Positions 1-9,250 of a stretch of 64,000 nucleotides of DNA are shown piece by piece. This DNA is from Psychromonas sp. SP041. Its GTDB lineage: Bacteria > Pseudomonadota > Gammaproteobacteria > Enterobacterales > Psychromonadaceae. Every line of letters begins with the position of its first letter. Positions within the stretch are counted from its first letter, which is position 1. Location of the stretch: assembly GCF_000470315.2 (NCBI RefSeq), contig NZ_CBRF02000022.1:1-64000 (forward strand), read 5' to 3'. The notes beneath the pieces are model-generated. The model did not search any database. It had not been told where the DNA came from and was given only the letters and a program-made list of their open reading frames with translations. The translations under genes and the position numbers were made by a program.

Positions 1-54
1 GTAGTTTAGGTTGGTAACTTCTTTGAGAATGCCTTTTAGTTTATTGTTGATCAT
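1..54 (-). CDS. Start of an unknown gene running off the left edge
   Basis: On the minus strand an ATG at 54-52 opens a frame of 18 codons to the window edge without a stop (MINNKLKGILKEVTNLNY). A plausible ribosome site, AAGGTG, lies about 6 bases upstream of the ATG. The gene points away from the broken integron-type integrase on its right, the position a first gene cassette would take. Only 18 residues are visible, so no family can be named and the frame could be chance. Confidence 0.4.
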   Translation of the reverse strand, partial: MINNKLKGILKEVTNLNY

Positions 55-178
55 AGCTACACCTTGAATTTCAAAGTAATGATAACTAAATATTAAACCA
101 TCAACACCAAACTACAACAGAGCCATAAATAAACATTAGTTTTATTGGTAGAGGTATTTTATAAAATCACCATTTTTA

Positions 179-1400
179 ATGGCTATTGCTGAAAGTATGC
201 GTATGAAAAATTATGCAGAAAAAACAATTAAAGCATATATTTATTGGATTACATCTATACATACCCGTTACCAATCAAGATGCATTTATCAGTCGCTAGC
301 TCGAACATCAAGACAAGGCGTAACAGGATGTTAATGACTAGTCCTTATAGAGTGTTGCAACGCTGCATTGATTTTTGAGCGAGTGACCGATAGGGCAAGC
401 CGTGAGGCAAGCATATTCGTTGTTGTAAAGTCTCGATTTAACCCGTTAGATCTTCATCTTTACGCCTAGCCTCTGCTTACCTCACGACTTGCTGATTTTT
501 GCACCTTGAATGATAACGGGTATAAATTTCAATCAAAAAAAACACACTATTAAATGCCACAATCAGGATGTTGAGTCTTTCCTTTCATTTTTAGCTAACC
601 AACGAAATGTGGCCCCTAAAACACAATCATTGGCATTAAATGCACTGGTGTATCTGTATAAAGAATTTTTAGATAACCTTTTAACATTAACACTTAAATT
701 TAACCGCAGTCATATACAACCTAAACTTCCTGTTGTTTTAAACTTAGCAGAAACGGCATTATTATTAAAAAATATACCTACACCACTCTCACTTCCCTGT
801 AATATTTTATATGGTAGCGGTTTACGACTTATGGAAGTGTTAAGGTTACGAATACAAGATATTGATTTTGATTATTCATCACTTCAAATTTGGAATGGTA
901 AAGGAGGTAAACATCGTAGAGTTACGTTGGCAAAAGAACTATTAGGGCCTTTGAGGGACCAAATATCCAGTGTACGTTTGTATTATCAACAAGATATTAA
1001 AAATCCTTATTACAATGGTGTTTATTTACCTTTTGCACTCGCTGCTAAATATCCGAATGCATCAAAAGAATTGAGCTGGCATTATTTGTTTCCATCATCA
1101 AAACTAAGTTTAGAACCTGGCACAAATAATTTAAGGAGGCATCATTTACATGAAAGTAATTTACAGCGAACAATCAAGCTGACTGCAAAAAAATTAAACT
1201 TTGATAAACACGTCACTTGCCACACATTACGTCACTCATTTGCAACACACCTCTTACAAAGAGGTGCAGACATAAGAACAGTTCAAGAGCAATTAGGACA
1301 TTCAGACTTGCGTACAACCCAAATTTATACCCATGTATTACAAGCTGGTGCAAATGGTGTACGTAGCCCTTTCTCTGATTTACAAACGATAAATGAGTAA
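179..1400 (+). pseudogene. Integron-type tyrosine recombinase (IntI-like), split by MITE-A
   Basis: Two pieces of one integrase are separated by an inverted-repeat element at 261-523. The 5' piece (frame from 179) reads ...MRMKNYAEKTIKAYIYWI, the usual N-terminal SAM-like helix of integron integrases. The 3' piece (open to the stop at 1398-1400) continues with the core-binding and catalytic domains. Visible catalytic residues are Arg in [10 protein letters not shown], His and Arg in [10 protein letters not shown], His in LGHS, and Tyr in TQIYTH. The block [12 protein letters not shown]...WHYLFPSS...RRHHLHES matches the extra segment that separates IntI proteins from other XerC/D-like recombinases. 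The two reading frames match across the element. In-frame codons upstream of ATG 179 (K-S-P-F-L) look like the family's true N terminus, and the codon where the start would sit (161-163) is ATA after a GAGG site, so the original start may be lost too. The 3' piece alone lacks most of the N-terminal domain and is probably inactive. Confidence 0.85.
261..523. mobile_element. MITE-A copy 1 (non-coding inverted-repeat element)
   Basis: This 263-bp segment begins ATACCCGTTACCAATCAAG and ends with its near inverse complement, CTTGAATGATAACGGGTAT. About 21 of the 24 outermost bases pair. It holds no open frame of note and interrupts the integrase gene. TATA occurs on both sides (256-259 and 521-524), a possible target duplication. 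A second copy of similar length and sequence lies at 11315-11581, sharing blocks such as GAGTCCTTAT-like, GCAAGCCG-like and CCTCACGAC.TGCTGATTTTTGCA. No transposase for it is visible here, so it is presumably mobilised in trans. Confidence 0.85.
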
Positions 1401-1410
1401 TAAGCCCTTA

Positions 1411-1441
1411 TGCGTTACCACGGAGACCGTGGATCGAGGAA
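1411..1441. repeat. REP-like palindrome
   Basis: The perfect hairpin CCACGG-AGA-CCGTGG at 1418-1432 is flanked by TTATGCGTTA on the left and ATCGAGGAACG on the right. This layout resembles REP-type intergenic repeats common in gammaproteobacteria, but no second copy is in the window, so family membership is an inference. Confidence 0.4.
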
Positions 1442-1465
1442 CGAACCCACCTCAAACAACACAAA

Positions 1466-1513
1466 CAAAAAAGGGAGATAACATCACTACTTCTAGCGAT
1501 ATCACCTCCCTTC
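1466..1513 (-). terminator. Rho-independent terminator of aspS
   Basis: Read on the minus strand, GGGAGGTGATATC pairs with GATGTTATCTCCC and is followed by TTTTTTG. It lies 23 bases past the aspS stop codon. Confidence 0.75.
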
Positions 1514-1535
1514 TTTAAAGCTATTTTTTAAAAGA

Positions 1536-3320
1536 TTAATCTTCTTTTTTAGCTTCTTCTTTCTCAGTCTTAACAACCGCAATATTTAACTCAGCAAGAG
1601 CAGCTGGATTAGCAAAACCCGGTGCGTTAGTTAACGGACAAGCAGCAGAAGCAGTTTTCGGGAAGGCAATCACTTCACGAATTGAACTTGAACCAGTCAT
1701 CAACATCACGATGCGGTCTAAACCAAATGCTAAACCTGCATGCGGTGGAGCACCGTATTGTAATGCTTCTAATAAGAAACCAAATTTATCTAAAGCTTCT
1801 TCATCAGAGATATTCAAGATGCGGAAAATCGCTGCTTGCATATCTTGTTTGTGAATACGTACTGAACCACCGCCTAACTCACAACCGTTTAATACCATGT
1901 CGTAAGCATCAGAAAGAGCGCCTACTGGGCTCGCTTCTAGTTCTGCTGGTGTCATGTTTAATGGTGCAGTAAATGGGTGATGGATTGGCGTTAATGCGCC
2001 GTCTTCTAATGGTTCAAACATTGGAAATTCAATCACCCAAAGTGGTTTCCATTCGTCTTTAATTAAACCAAGATCTTCAGATACTTTCAGACGTAATGCA
2101 CCAATTGCTTCAGCAACTACATTTGCTTTGTCTGCGCCGAACATGATGATATCGCCATCTTGTGCGTTGGTACGTTTAAGTAACTCAGCAACAATCTCTT
2201 CATTTAAGAATTTAGCGATTGGCGATTGAACACCTTCAAGGCCTTTAGCGACTTCATTCACTTTCATCCATGCTAAGCCTTTAGCACCGTAGATAGTGAC
2301 GAATTTACCGTATTCATCGATATTTTTACGAGACAGTTTTGCGCCGCCTGGTACACAAATAACCGCAACACGGCTATCGGCATCATTAGCAGGGCCAGAG
2401 AATACGTTGAACTCAACTTCTTTTAATAAGTCGGCTACGTCAACTAATTCAAAATCGATACGTAAATCAGGTTTGTCACTACCAAAACGACGCATTGCTT
2501 CTGCGTAAGTCATTTTAGGGAATGAGCCTAAATCAACATCTAACATTTCTTTGAAAAGTTTAACGACCATCTCTTCTGTTTTTTCCATGACCTGATCACC
2601 GGTCATGAATGATGTTTCGATATCTATTTGTGTAAATTCAGGCTGACGGTCAGCACGTAAATCTTCATCTCGGAAACATTTTACAATTTGGTAGTATTTG
2701 TCTAAACCAGACATCATCAACAATTGTTTAAATAATTGTGGTGATTGCGGTAAAGCAAAGAATTGACCTTTATGCGTACGACTTGGCACTAAATAGTCAC
2801 GTGCACCTTCTGGTGTCGCTTTGGTTAAGATTGGAGTTTCAACATCTAAGAAACCATTGTCGTCCAAGAAACGACGTACAAAGCTACTGACTTTAGAACG
2901 AAATACCATACGTTCAGCCATTTCTGGACGACGTAAGTCTAGGTAACGGTAACGTAAACGCTGCTCTTCTGAGTTTGTTTGGTTACTATCTAATGGAGAT
3001 GGTTTAGCACGGTTTAAAACTTCAAGCTCAAGACCACAGATTTCAATGCCACCTGTTGTCATGTTTTTGTTCACTTGTCCTTCAGGGCGAGCACGAACAA
3101 GTCCTTTCATTTTAATACAAAACTCATTACGTACTGTTGCAGCAACGGCTGTTGCTTCTGGTGTATCACCATCAAAAAATACTTGAACAATACCTTCACG
3201 GTCACGTACATCTAAAAACGTCACACCACCTAAATCGCGCTGTTTGTTTATCCAACCTACTAACTCAACTTCTTGACCAATATTTGCTTCGGTCACTTCA
3301 CCACAATACATAGTGCGCAT
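1536..3320 (-). CDS. aspS: Aspartate--tRNA ligase
   Basis: Cytoplasmic class II aminoacyl-tRNA synthetase that charges tRNA-Asp with aspartate. The 594 residues match the bacterial type length (E. coli 590). An N-terminal OB-fold anticodon domain (about 1-110, [27 protein letters not shown]) precedes the catalytic core. Motif 2 is seen as [18 protein letters not shown] and motif 3 as [12 protein letters not shown], with the bacterial GAD insertion between them. The start MRTMYCGE fits the family N terminus. It is divergent from cmoA across 171 bases, and a terminator follows its stop. Confidence 0.98.
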   Translation of the reverse strand: MRTMYCGEVTEANIGQEVELVGWINKQRDLGGVTFLDVRDREGIVQVFFDGDTPEATAVAATVRNEFCIKMKGLVRARPEGQVNKNMTTGGIEICGLELEVLNRAKPSPLDSNQTNSEEQRLRYRYLDLRRPEMAERMVFRSKVSSFVRRFLDDNGFLDVETPILTKATPEGARDYLVPSRTHKGQFFALPQSPQLFKQLLMMSGLDKYYQIVKCFRDEDLRADRQPEFTQIDIETSFMTGDQVMEKTEEMVVKLFKEMLDVDLGSFPKMTYAEAMRRFGSDKPDLRIDFELVDVADLLKEVEFNVFSGPANDADSRVAVICVPGGAKLSRKNIDEYGKFVTIYGAKGLAWMKVNEVAKGLEGVQSPIAKFLNEEIVAELLKRTNAQDGDIIMFGADKANVVAEAIGALRLKVSEDLGLIKDEWKPLWVIEFPMFEPLEDGALTPIHHPFTAPLNMTPAELEASPVGALSDAYDMVLNGCELGGGSVRIHKQDMQAAIFRILNISDEEALDKFGFLLEALQYGAPPHAGLAFGLDRIVMLMTGSSSIREVIAFPKTASAACPLTNAPGFANPAALAELNIAVVKTEKEEAKKED

Positions 3321-3491
3321 TATCGATTCCTGTTTTTAAATACGTTACAAACTAATTGCACGTATTATAGAAGAAAACCACTGAGAGTCATATGCTTAAA
3401 TAAAAAAATGACCCTGCCACACAATTTAAGTAAAATGCGCGGCAATACGTCATCAATAACACCGTTTAACCTTAAATAATTAGGCAGCCTT

Positions 3492-4223
3492 ATGAGCCAA
3501 ACCGACAATATTTTCAGTCAACCACTAGATAAAGTAGATAGCTTTAGTTTTGATCAACAAGTGGTACAGGTCTTTCCAGACATGATCAAACGATCTGTTC
3601 CAGGTTATGAAAACATTATTAATAGTATTGGAGTGATCACGCAACGTTGTGCGATTGATAATTCAAACCTATATGACTTGGGGTGTTCATTAGGTGCTGC
3701 CACTTTATCGATGCGCCGAGGTCTTGATGAAAAGACAGGTTGTAGCATTATTTCCGTTGATAATTCATCGGCGATGGTTGAATCTTGCAAGCAACATATC
3801 CATGCTTATAAGTCAGATATTCCGGTCACGGTAATACAGGATGATATTTGTAACATTAAGATTGAAAATGCGTCTGTTGTTGTGCTTAATTTTACTTTGC
3901 AGTTTTTAACCCCTGAAAAACGCCTTTCTTTATTAAAAAATATTTACCAAGGGTTATTACCTGGCGGTGTATTAGTACTTTCTGAAAAGTTTATTTTTAA
4001 TGACTCAACAAGTAACCAATTGTTAGTTGACCTGCATTTAGACTTTAAACGCAGCCATGGTTATAGCGAGTTAGAGATAAGTCAAAAACGTTCGTCTCTC
4101 GACAATGTATTGATTTCCGATACCGTTGAGCAACATTATGCGCGTTTACAACAAGCTGGATTTAAACATAACGACCTTTGGTATCAGTATTTTAATTTTG
4201 GATCCATTCTTAGCATTAAATAA
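3492..4223 (+). CDS. cmoA: Carboxy-S-adenosyl-L-methionine synthase
   Basis: CmoA converts S-adenosylmethionine and prephenate to carboxy-SAM, the donor used by CmoB to modify uridine 34 of certain tRNAs (cmo5U). The 243 residues match the family. The SAM-binding loop is [15 protein letters not shown] near residue 60, and a second strand reads [12 protein letters not shown] near 130. It is followed 59 bases downstream by cmoB on the same strand, the usual pair. The ATG follows GGCAGCCTT, a modest ribosome site. Confidence 0.97.
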   Translation: MSQTDNIFSQPLDKVDSFSFDQQVVQVFPDMIKRSVPGYENIINSIGVITQRCAIDNSNLYDLGCSLGAATLSMRRGLDEKTGCSIISVDNSSAMVESCKQHIHAYKSDIPVTVIQDDICNIKIENASVVVLNFTLQFLTPEKRLSLLKNIYQGLLPGGVLVLSEKFIFNDSTSNQLLVDLHLDFKRSHGYSELEISQKRSSLDNVLISDTVEQHYARLQQAGFKHNDLWYQYFNFGSILSIK

Positions 4224-4282
4224 ATTCTTAACTTTAAATAAACTCTTAATATTAAATACATTAATCGTAGCAAGGCATTGAC

Positions 4283-5269
4283 ATGATCGATTTTAATAAT
4301 TTTTACAGCATCATCGCTAACAACCGCTTAAACCATTGGTTACGTACTTTACCTGCACAATTACATGAATGGGAAAATATCCATGTCCATGGCACTTTAG
4401 CAAGTTGGATACGTGTATTAAATAAGTTTCCCACCATCAAAACTGAGCATATTGAACTCAAAGATGAAGTGCGTATTGGTAATGACTCTGCACTGTCAGC
4501 AGGTGAAACTAAGAAATTAGAGAATCTATTACAAAAGTTTCACCCATGGCGTAAAGGCCCTTTCCATATTCATGGTGTGCATATTGATACTGAATGGCGC
4601 AGTGACTGGAAATGGGATCGTGTTTTACCGCATATCAGCCCGCTTAAATATCGTTACGTGCTAGATGTTGGTTGTGGTAGTGGTTATCACATGTGGCGTA
4701 TGCGTGGTGAAGGTGCTGAATTTGTAGTCGGTATCGACCCGAGCGAGTTGTTTTTATGCCAATTTGAAGCGGTACGTCACTTTGCGAATAAAGACCAAAA
4801 TGTACATTTATTACCATTAGGTATTCAAGAGTTGCCTAAATTGGAAGCCTTTGATACGGTATTTTCCATGGGTGTTTTATACCATCGTAAATCACCAATG
4901 GATCATATTACACAACTACAAGACCAGTTAGTTGAAGGTGGCGAATTAGTGCTTGAAACCTTGGTCATTGCAGGCGATGAAAATGATGTATTAGTGCCTT
5001 TTGATCGTTACGCTAAGATGCGTAATATTTGGTTTTTACCAAGTGCAAAAGCGTTAAAATTATGGGTAGAAAAATGTGGTTTTGAAGACGTACGCATTGT
5101 GGACATTAACGATACGCTAACTGGCGAACAACGCAGCACCGCTTGGATGACTAATGAATCTTTAGAAGATTACCTAGACCCGAACGATGCGACTAAAACT
5201 GTTGAAGGCCACCCTGCGCCAAAACGTGCTTTATTGATTGCTAAAAAAGCAATTAAACCACTGAATTAA
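4283..5269 (+). CDS. cmoB: tRNA U34 carboxymethyltransferase
   Basis: CmoB transfers the carboxymethyl group of carboxy-SAM to 5-hydroxyuridine 34 of tRNA, giving cmo5U. The 328 residues are close to the E. coli length (323). The Rossmann SAM site is [14 protein letters not shown] near residues 126-139; VGIDPSEL and [16 protein letters not shown] follow. It is the second gene of the cmoAB unit and is followed by a strong terminator at 5300-5335. Confidence 0.97.
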   Translation: MIDFNNFYSIIANNRLNHWLRTLPAQLHEWENIHVHGTLASWIRVLNKFPTIKTEHIELKDEVRIGNDSALSAGETKKLENLLQKFHPWRKGPFHIHGVHIDTEWRSDWKWDRVLPHISPLKYRYVLDVGCGSGYHMWRMRGEGAEFVVGIDPSELFLCQFEAVRHFANKDQNVHLLPLGIQELPKLEAFDTVFSMGVLYHRKSPMDHITQLQDQLVEGGELVLETLVIAGDENDVLVPFDRYAKMRNIWFLPSAKALKLWVEKCGFEDVRIVDINDTLTGEQRSTAWMTNESLEDYLDPNDATKTVEGHPAPKRALLIAKKAIKPLN

Positions 5270-5299
5270 CTGTTTGCACTGTCATTAACTCTACACAAA

Positions 5300-5335
5300 G
5301 AAGCCTGATATTAGTATTTCAGGCTTCTCTCTTTT
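5300..5335 (+). terminator. Terminator of cmoAB
   Basis: GAAGCCTGA (5300-5308) pairs perfectly with TCAGGCTTC (5319-5327) and is followed by TCTCTTTT, 31 bases after the cmoB stop. Confidence 0.85.
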
Positions 5336-5546
5336 ACTTTCCTTTTCATCTTCTTCACGTTATAAAATGAGCTTAATTTAATGCTATGTAATTAAAATGA
5401 GGCGAGTTTCTTCATGGAGTTAGTATTAATAATATTGTATTAAAATGAGATATAGCTTACTTTAATAAGTAGGCATAAACGTAACGTAATGAAATAACGG
5501 CTGTCAATAAACACTAGCAAACAGTCACAGGAGAAGGTTATAAGAC

Positions 5547-6140
5547 ATGAATAAACAACACTTTCTTAGTCGTTTCATTTTACAACAAGCAAACTCAACT
5601 GCCCCTTCTTCTCATCTTGCACAATTACAATTAACACAAAAAAAACCATTAAAAAAAGCCGCGATATTAATGCTACTCGTTCAACGTGAAACGGGTTTAC
5701 ACATGATATTAACTCAACGAGCATTACATTTAAGGCATCATGCTGGGCAAGTTAGTTTTCCTGGTGGACGATATGAGCTAAGCGATGACTCTTTAGCAGA
5801 AACGGCATTACGTGAAACTCAAGAAGAGATAGGTATTCAACAAAAAAGCATACAGTTAGTGGGTAGTTTATCGCCTTTAACCACCACTACTGGATATCAC
5901 GTCACGCCTTTTATTGGTTTTGTAGAGAATAGTGAGCAAGTGATTATTGATCGTCATGAAGTGAAAGAATGCTTTGAGGTGCCTTTTTCATTTTTATTGA
6001 ATAGAAACAATTTTACCAAGCAGCACTTAATCGCTAATAAAAAACGTCATTTCACTTATTGTTGTGCTTATCAAAATCATTTAATTTGGGGCGCAACTGC
6101 GCAAATGATCATTAATTTGCAACGGCACTTACACCGCTAA
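5547..6140 (+). CDS. nudL: Nudix hydrolase, CoA pyrophosphatase type (NudL-like)
   Basis: Predicted to cleave the pyrophosphate bond of coenzyme A or related nucleoside diphosphates, using a divalent metal. The 197 residues match NudL/YeaB (192 in E. coli). The family-specific stretch LTQRALHLRHHAGQVSFPGG runs directly into the Nudix box, which ends in ALRETQEEIGI. The two conserved glutamates of REXXEE are present. The preceding AGGAGAAGG supports the ATG. It appears to be a single gene. Assignment to CoA rather than another substrate comes from the HAGQxSFPGG signature. Confidence 0.88.
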   Translation: MNKQHFLSRFILQQANSTAPSSHLAQLQLTQKKPLKKAAILMLLVQRETGLHMILTQRALHLRHHAGQVSFPGGRYELSDDSLAETALRETQEEIGIQQKSIQLVGSLSPLTTTTGYHVTPFIGFVENSEQVIIDRHEVKECFEVPFSFLLNRNNFTKQHLIANKKRHFTYCCAYQNHLIWGATAQMIINLQRHLHR

Positions 6141-6638
6141 AGACAATACTTAAGTGAATTAATGTTAGTTATTTTTTTAAAAACACCCATATAAGATCTT
6201 TCTATATTATTATACGTATATAGGGGTAAATATTTCTAAGCTTAACCATCAAAACTAATTTAATAAATGGTTGAAAAACATCACTATACTCTAAGTGATT
6301 CTCGTTAATAATTTTAATCCAAACGCTATAAAATAAAAATTTAATAATTCAATGATAGTGTTATTGGATGCATAAAATAATAGTGTCGAAATGAATCAGT
6401 TCTCTACTTTGGAGCGATTGACGCAATGGCTAATTTTAATCAGTAATATTAAAAATAACATGGCAACTAAAAAATATATTAAGTTGTATTAACGCTTTAT
6501 TCATAACATCGCTACTTTTAATTTTACATCTTAGACTCAAAAATACAGTCAGGCATATCGAATGAATTACGTATGCTGCTGACCGCATTAAATAATAATA
6601 AACATTGTTTTAACAATGAATTGGAAAAGGAAAGAAAT
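6141..6638. other. AT-rich intergenic region upstream of the antiporter
   Basis: About 500 bases with no convincing gene, RNA or terminator. A 10-base palindrome TATACGTATA lies at 6211-6220. The region presumably carries the antiporter promoter, but no clear -35/-10 pair stands out. An in-frame ATG at 6573 would extend the antiporter by 22 residues but lacks a good ribosome site. Confidence 0.5.
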
Positions 6639-8963
6639 ATGGTTGAACACATCACAGGTATGCTGGCATTAATCGGTGTGCTGTCGCTTTTGTGTCAATG
6701 GGTAGGTTGGAAATTACGTTTACCCGCTATTTTACCATTACTCGTTTGTGGATTAGTGTTGGGACCTGGTTTAGGCGTATTGGATCCCGATGAAATTTTT
6801 GGCGATTTATTATTTCCAATCATCTCTCTAGGGGTTGCGGTTATCCTTTTTGAAGGAGCGCTCACGCTTAACTTTAAGGAAATTAAAGAACACGGCCGCA
6901 TGGTGACGCATCTTGTAACGATCGGTGCGTTCATTACGTGGGCTTGTATCGCCCCTGCCGCGCATTATATTTTAGGATTTGATTGGCTAATTGCGATGTT
7001 ATTTGGTGCTTTAGTCGTCGTAACTGGGCCAACAGTAATTGTTCCCATGTTACGTACCGTACAACCGAAATCTAATTTAGCGAGTATTTTACGTTGGGAA
7101 GGGATTGTTATTGACCCTATTGGCGCTTTACTTGCCGTACTGGTATTTGAATATATTGCTGTAACAGCAGATCCCACATCACATGTTTTATACGCACTGG
7201 GTTTAACATTATTAATTGGTTTTGGCTTAGGGATTATTACTGGTTATTTAACTGGCTTATCGATCAGAAAAAACTTATTCCCACATTATTTACGCAATAC
7301 CGCGGTGTTAACCATCATGTTGGGTATCTTTGTTGCGTCTAATATTTTACAAGAAGAATCAGGCTTACTAACAGTAACGGTCATGGGGATTTGGTTAGCG
7401 AATATGCGTGGCGTGGATATTGCTGACATTTTAGAATTCAAAGAAACACTAACAGTATTACTTATCTCTGCACTATTCATATTACTCGCGGCACGTCTGG
7501 ATTCGAGTGCGATGTTAGATCTTGGCTGGGGAGGCTTAGGGGTATTATTAGTAGCGATGTTTATTGCTCGTCCTTTAAGTATCTGGGTGTCTGGACTTGG
7601 TACTAACCTCTCATCAAAAGATAAATGGTTCCTAAGCTGGGTCGCTCCTCGCGGGATTGTCGCAGCAGCTATTTCATCGCTATTCGCGATCAAGTTAGAA
7701 TCTGTTGGTTTAGAAGGTGCAAGCTCAATTGTGCCGTTAGTGTTTTTAATTATTATTGGCACCGTTGTGATTCAAAGTTTAACCGCAGGTCGTTGGGCTA
7801 AGTTTTTAGGTGTTAAAGAAGGATCTAACGAAGGGTTCTTAATGTTTGGTGCTTCTAAGTTCTCTCGAGAATTAGCAACACTGTTAGTTTCAAGAAATAT
7901 AAAAGTGATTCTAACGGACAATAACTGGGACAGTATCCGTAAAGCACGTATGCAAAACATCCCTGTTTATTTTGGTAACCCAGCCTCAGAACATGCAACA
8001 AACTACATGGATTTAAGTGGTATTGGACGAGTCTTAGTCATGTCGCCTTACCGTCAATTAAACCCTTTGGTCACGTTCCATTTTCAAGATGTATTAGGTG
8101 TCGATAATGTTTATGGTTTAAATAACGCTGATATTGCAAGCGCACGACATCAGTTATCTGAATCTTATTTGAAACGTTTAAGTTTATTTGGTGAAAATGT
8201 TTCTTATGCCAAAATAGCGAATTTGATGGTAAAAGGTGCAATATTAAAAGTCACTAATATTACCGAAAACTTTACCTTTGAACGCTTTAAAAGACGTTAT
8301 GGTGAAACAGCAATGCCATTGGTTTATTTAACAAAAGAAGGTGAAGTAACAATCGTCTCAGGCTTAGAAGCAATGAACTTCCCTGTTGGTATTGAGTTAA
8401 TCAGTTTATTACCACAAGAAGCACAAGACGAAGCAGTTATTCAACGAGCGATAGATGAAGAAGCTGAGCGTAAAGCGAAAGCTATTGCAAAAGCAGAAGC
8501 TAAAGCAGCGGCACAAGCAGCAGCTGAAGCTAGAGCAGTTAAAGAAGCGGAGGAAGCCGCACAACGCGCAATTGAAAAAGCACGTCGTGAAGAAGAAGCA
8601 CTAGCCGAGCAACAAGCAATTGAAAAAGCACGTATAGAAACTGAGGCACTAGCTGAGCAACAAGCGATTGAAAAAGCCCGCATAGAAGCTGAAGCGTTAG
8701 CTGAGCAACAAGCGATTGAAAAAGCACGTCGTGAAGAAGAAGCACTAGCCGAGCAACAAGCAATTGAAAAAGCACGTATTGAAGCGGAAGCATTAGCTGA
8801 ACAACAAGCAATTGAAAAAGCACGTATAGAAGCTGAAGCATTAACTGAGAAAGAAAAAGTTACTGAACAAGATGAAGCTATCGATGCAAATGCTGAGCAT
8901 GTCGACAATGAGACTAAAAGTGAGAATAAAAGTAGTAGTCACGATAAAAAGAAAGACGAGTAG
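6639..8963 (+). CDS. Cation/proton antiporter with TrkA-N-like domain and repeat tail
   Basis: Predicted inner-membrane monovalent cation/H+ antiporter of the CPA1 (NhaP) type. I chose ATG 6639 (774 residues, MVEHITGMLAL) because AAAAGGAAAG sits just before it. About 12 hydrophobic segments occupy residues 1-395, including LFEGALTLNFKEI, VTGPTVIVPML and EGIVIDPIGALLA, all typical of the family. A cytosolic nucleotide-binding-like domain follows (GFLMFGASKFSRELATLL..., about 400-520). The last 150 residues are charged and Ala/Glu/Gln-rich with six 16-residue repeats, likely a long helix or coiled coil. The ion (Na+ or K+) cannot be told from sequence. A strong terminator follows. Confidence 0.85.
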   Translation: MVEHITGMLALIGVLSLLCQWVGWKLRLPAILPLLVCGLVLGPGLGVLDPDEIFGDLLFPIISLGVAVILFEGALTLNFKEIKEHGRMVTHLVTIGAFITWACIAPAAHYILGFDWLIAMLFGALVVVTGPTVIVPMLRTVQPKSNLASILRWEGIVIDPIGALLAVLVFEYIAVTADPTSHVLYALGLTLLIGFGLGIITGYLTGLSIRKNLFPHYLRNTAVLTIMLGIFVASNILQEESGLLTVTVMGIWLANMRGVDIADILEFKETLTVLLISALFILLAARLDSSAMLDLGWGGLGVLLVAMFIARPLSIWVSGLGTNLSSKDKWFLSWVAPRGIVAAAISSLFAIKLESVGLEGASSIVPLVFLIIIGTVVIQSLTAGRWAKFLGVKEGSNEGFLMFGASKFSRELATLLVSRNIKVILTDNNWDSIRKARMQNIPVYFGNPASEHATNYMDLSGIGRVLVMSPYRQLNPLVTFHFQDVLGVDNVYGLNNADIASARHQLSESYLKRLSLFGENVSYAKIANLMVKGAILKVTNITENFTFERFKRRYGETAMPLVYLTKEGEVTIVSGLEAMNFPVGIELISLLPQEAQDEAVIQRAIDEEAERKAKAIAKAEAKAAAQAAAEARAVKEAEEAAQRAIEKARREEEALAEQQAIEKARIETEALAEQQAIEKARIEAEALAEQQAIEKARREEEALAEQQAIEKARIEAEALAEQQAIEKARIEAEALTEKEKVTEQDEAIDANAEHVDNETKSENKSSSHDKKKDE
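8568..8855 (+). repeat. Six 48-bp in-frame tandem repeats in the antiporter tail
   Basis: Six units encode variants of AIEKARxExEALAEQQ (48 bases each). Some units are nearly identical at DNA level; units with ARREEE alternate with units having ARIEAE or ARIETE. The pattern suggests unit duplication by slippage or recombination. Confidence 0.9.
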
Positions 8964-8992
8964 TCACTAAACGCTTTAAAATATCACCATAT

Positions 8993-9030
8993 AACGGCCT
9001 ATATAAATTAACTTTTATATAGGCCGTTTT
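8993..9030 (+). terminator. Terminator of the antiporter gene
   Basis: AACGGCCTATATAA pairs with TTATATAGGCCGTT, followed by TTGTTAT. It begins 30 bases past the antiporter stop. The rest of the gap to 9250 shows nothing recognisable. Confidence 0.85.
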
Positions 9031-9250
9031 GTTATAACTCACAATAAAGAGATAGCCAAATTCATTATGCCACTACATAGAGGCGTTAATAGAGAGGTTA
9101 ATAGAGCTCTTCGTAAAGTTATTAATGAAGATATATAACCGTTACTATCCAAAGTGTAAAACTCAGCAAGCGCTGAAATGAACAGATATTAGGTAAGAAG
9201 AGGAAATCACTACAACACTATATCGAAACATCACCACATAAAAATAAGGA

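Noticed and set aside
55-178. attI recombination site
   Set aside because: No clean GTTRRRY/RYYYAAC core could be placed; position alone is not enough.
7286-7762. 158-codon minus-strand frame inside the antiporter gene
   Set aside because: Fully contained in a clear membrane-transport gene with no independent evidence.
8441-8908. 155-codon open frame on the minus strand opposite the antiporter tail
   Set aside because: It is a shadow of the 48-bp repeats; its Ser/Ala/Cys repeat (RAFSIACCSANASAS) has no ribosome site and no family.
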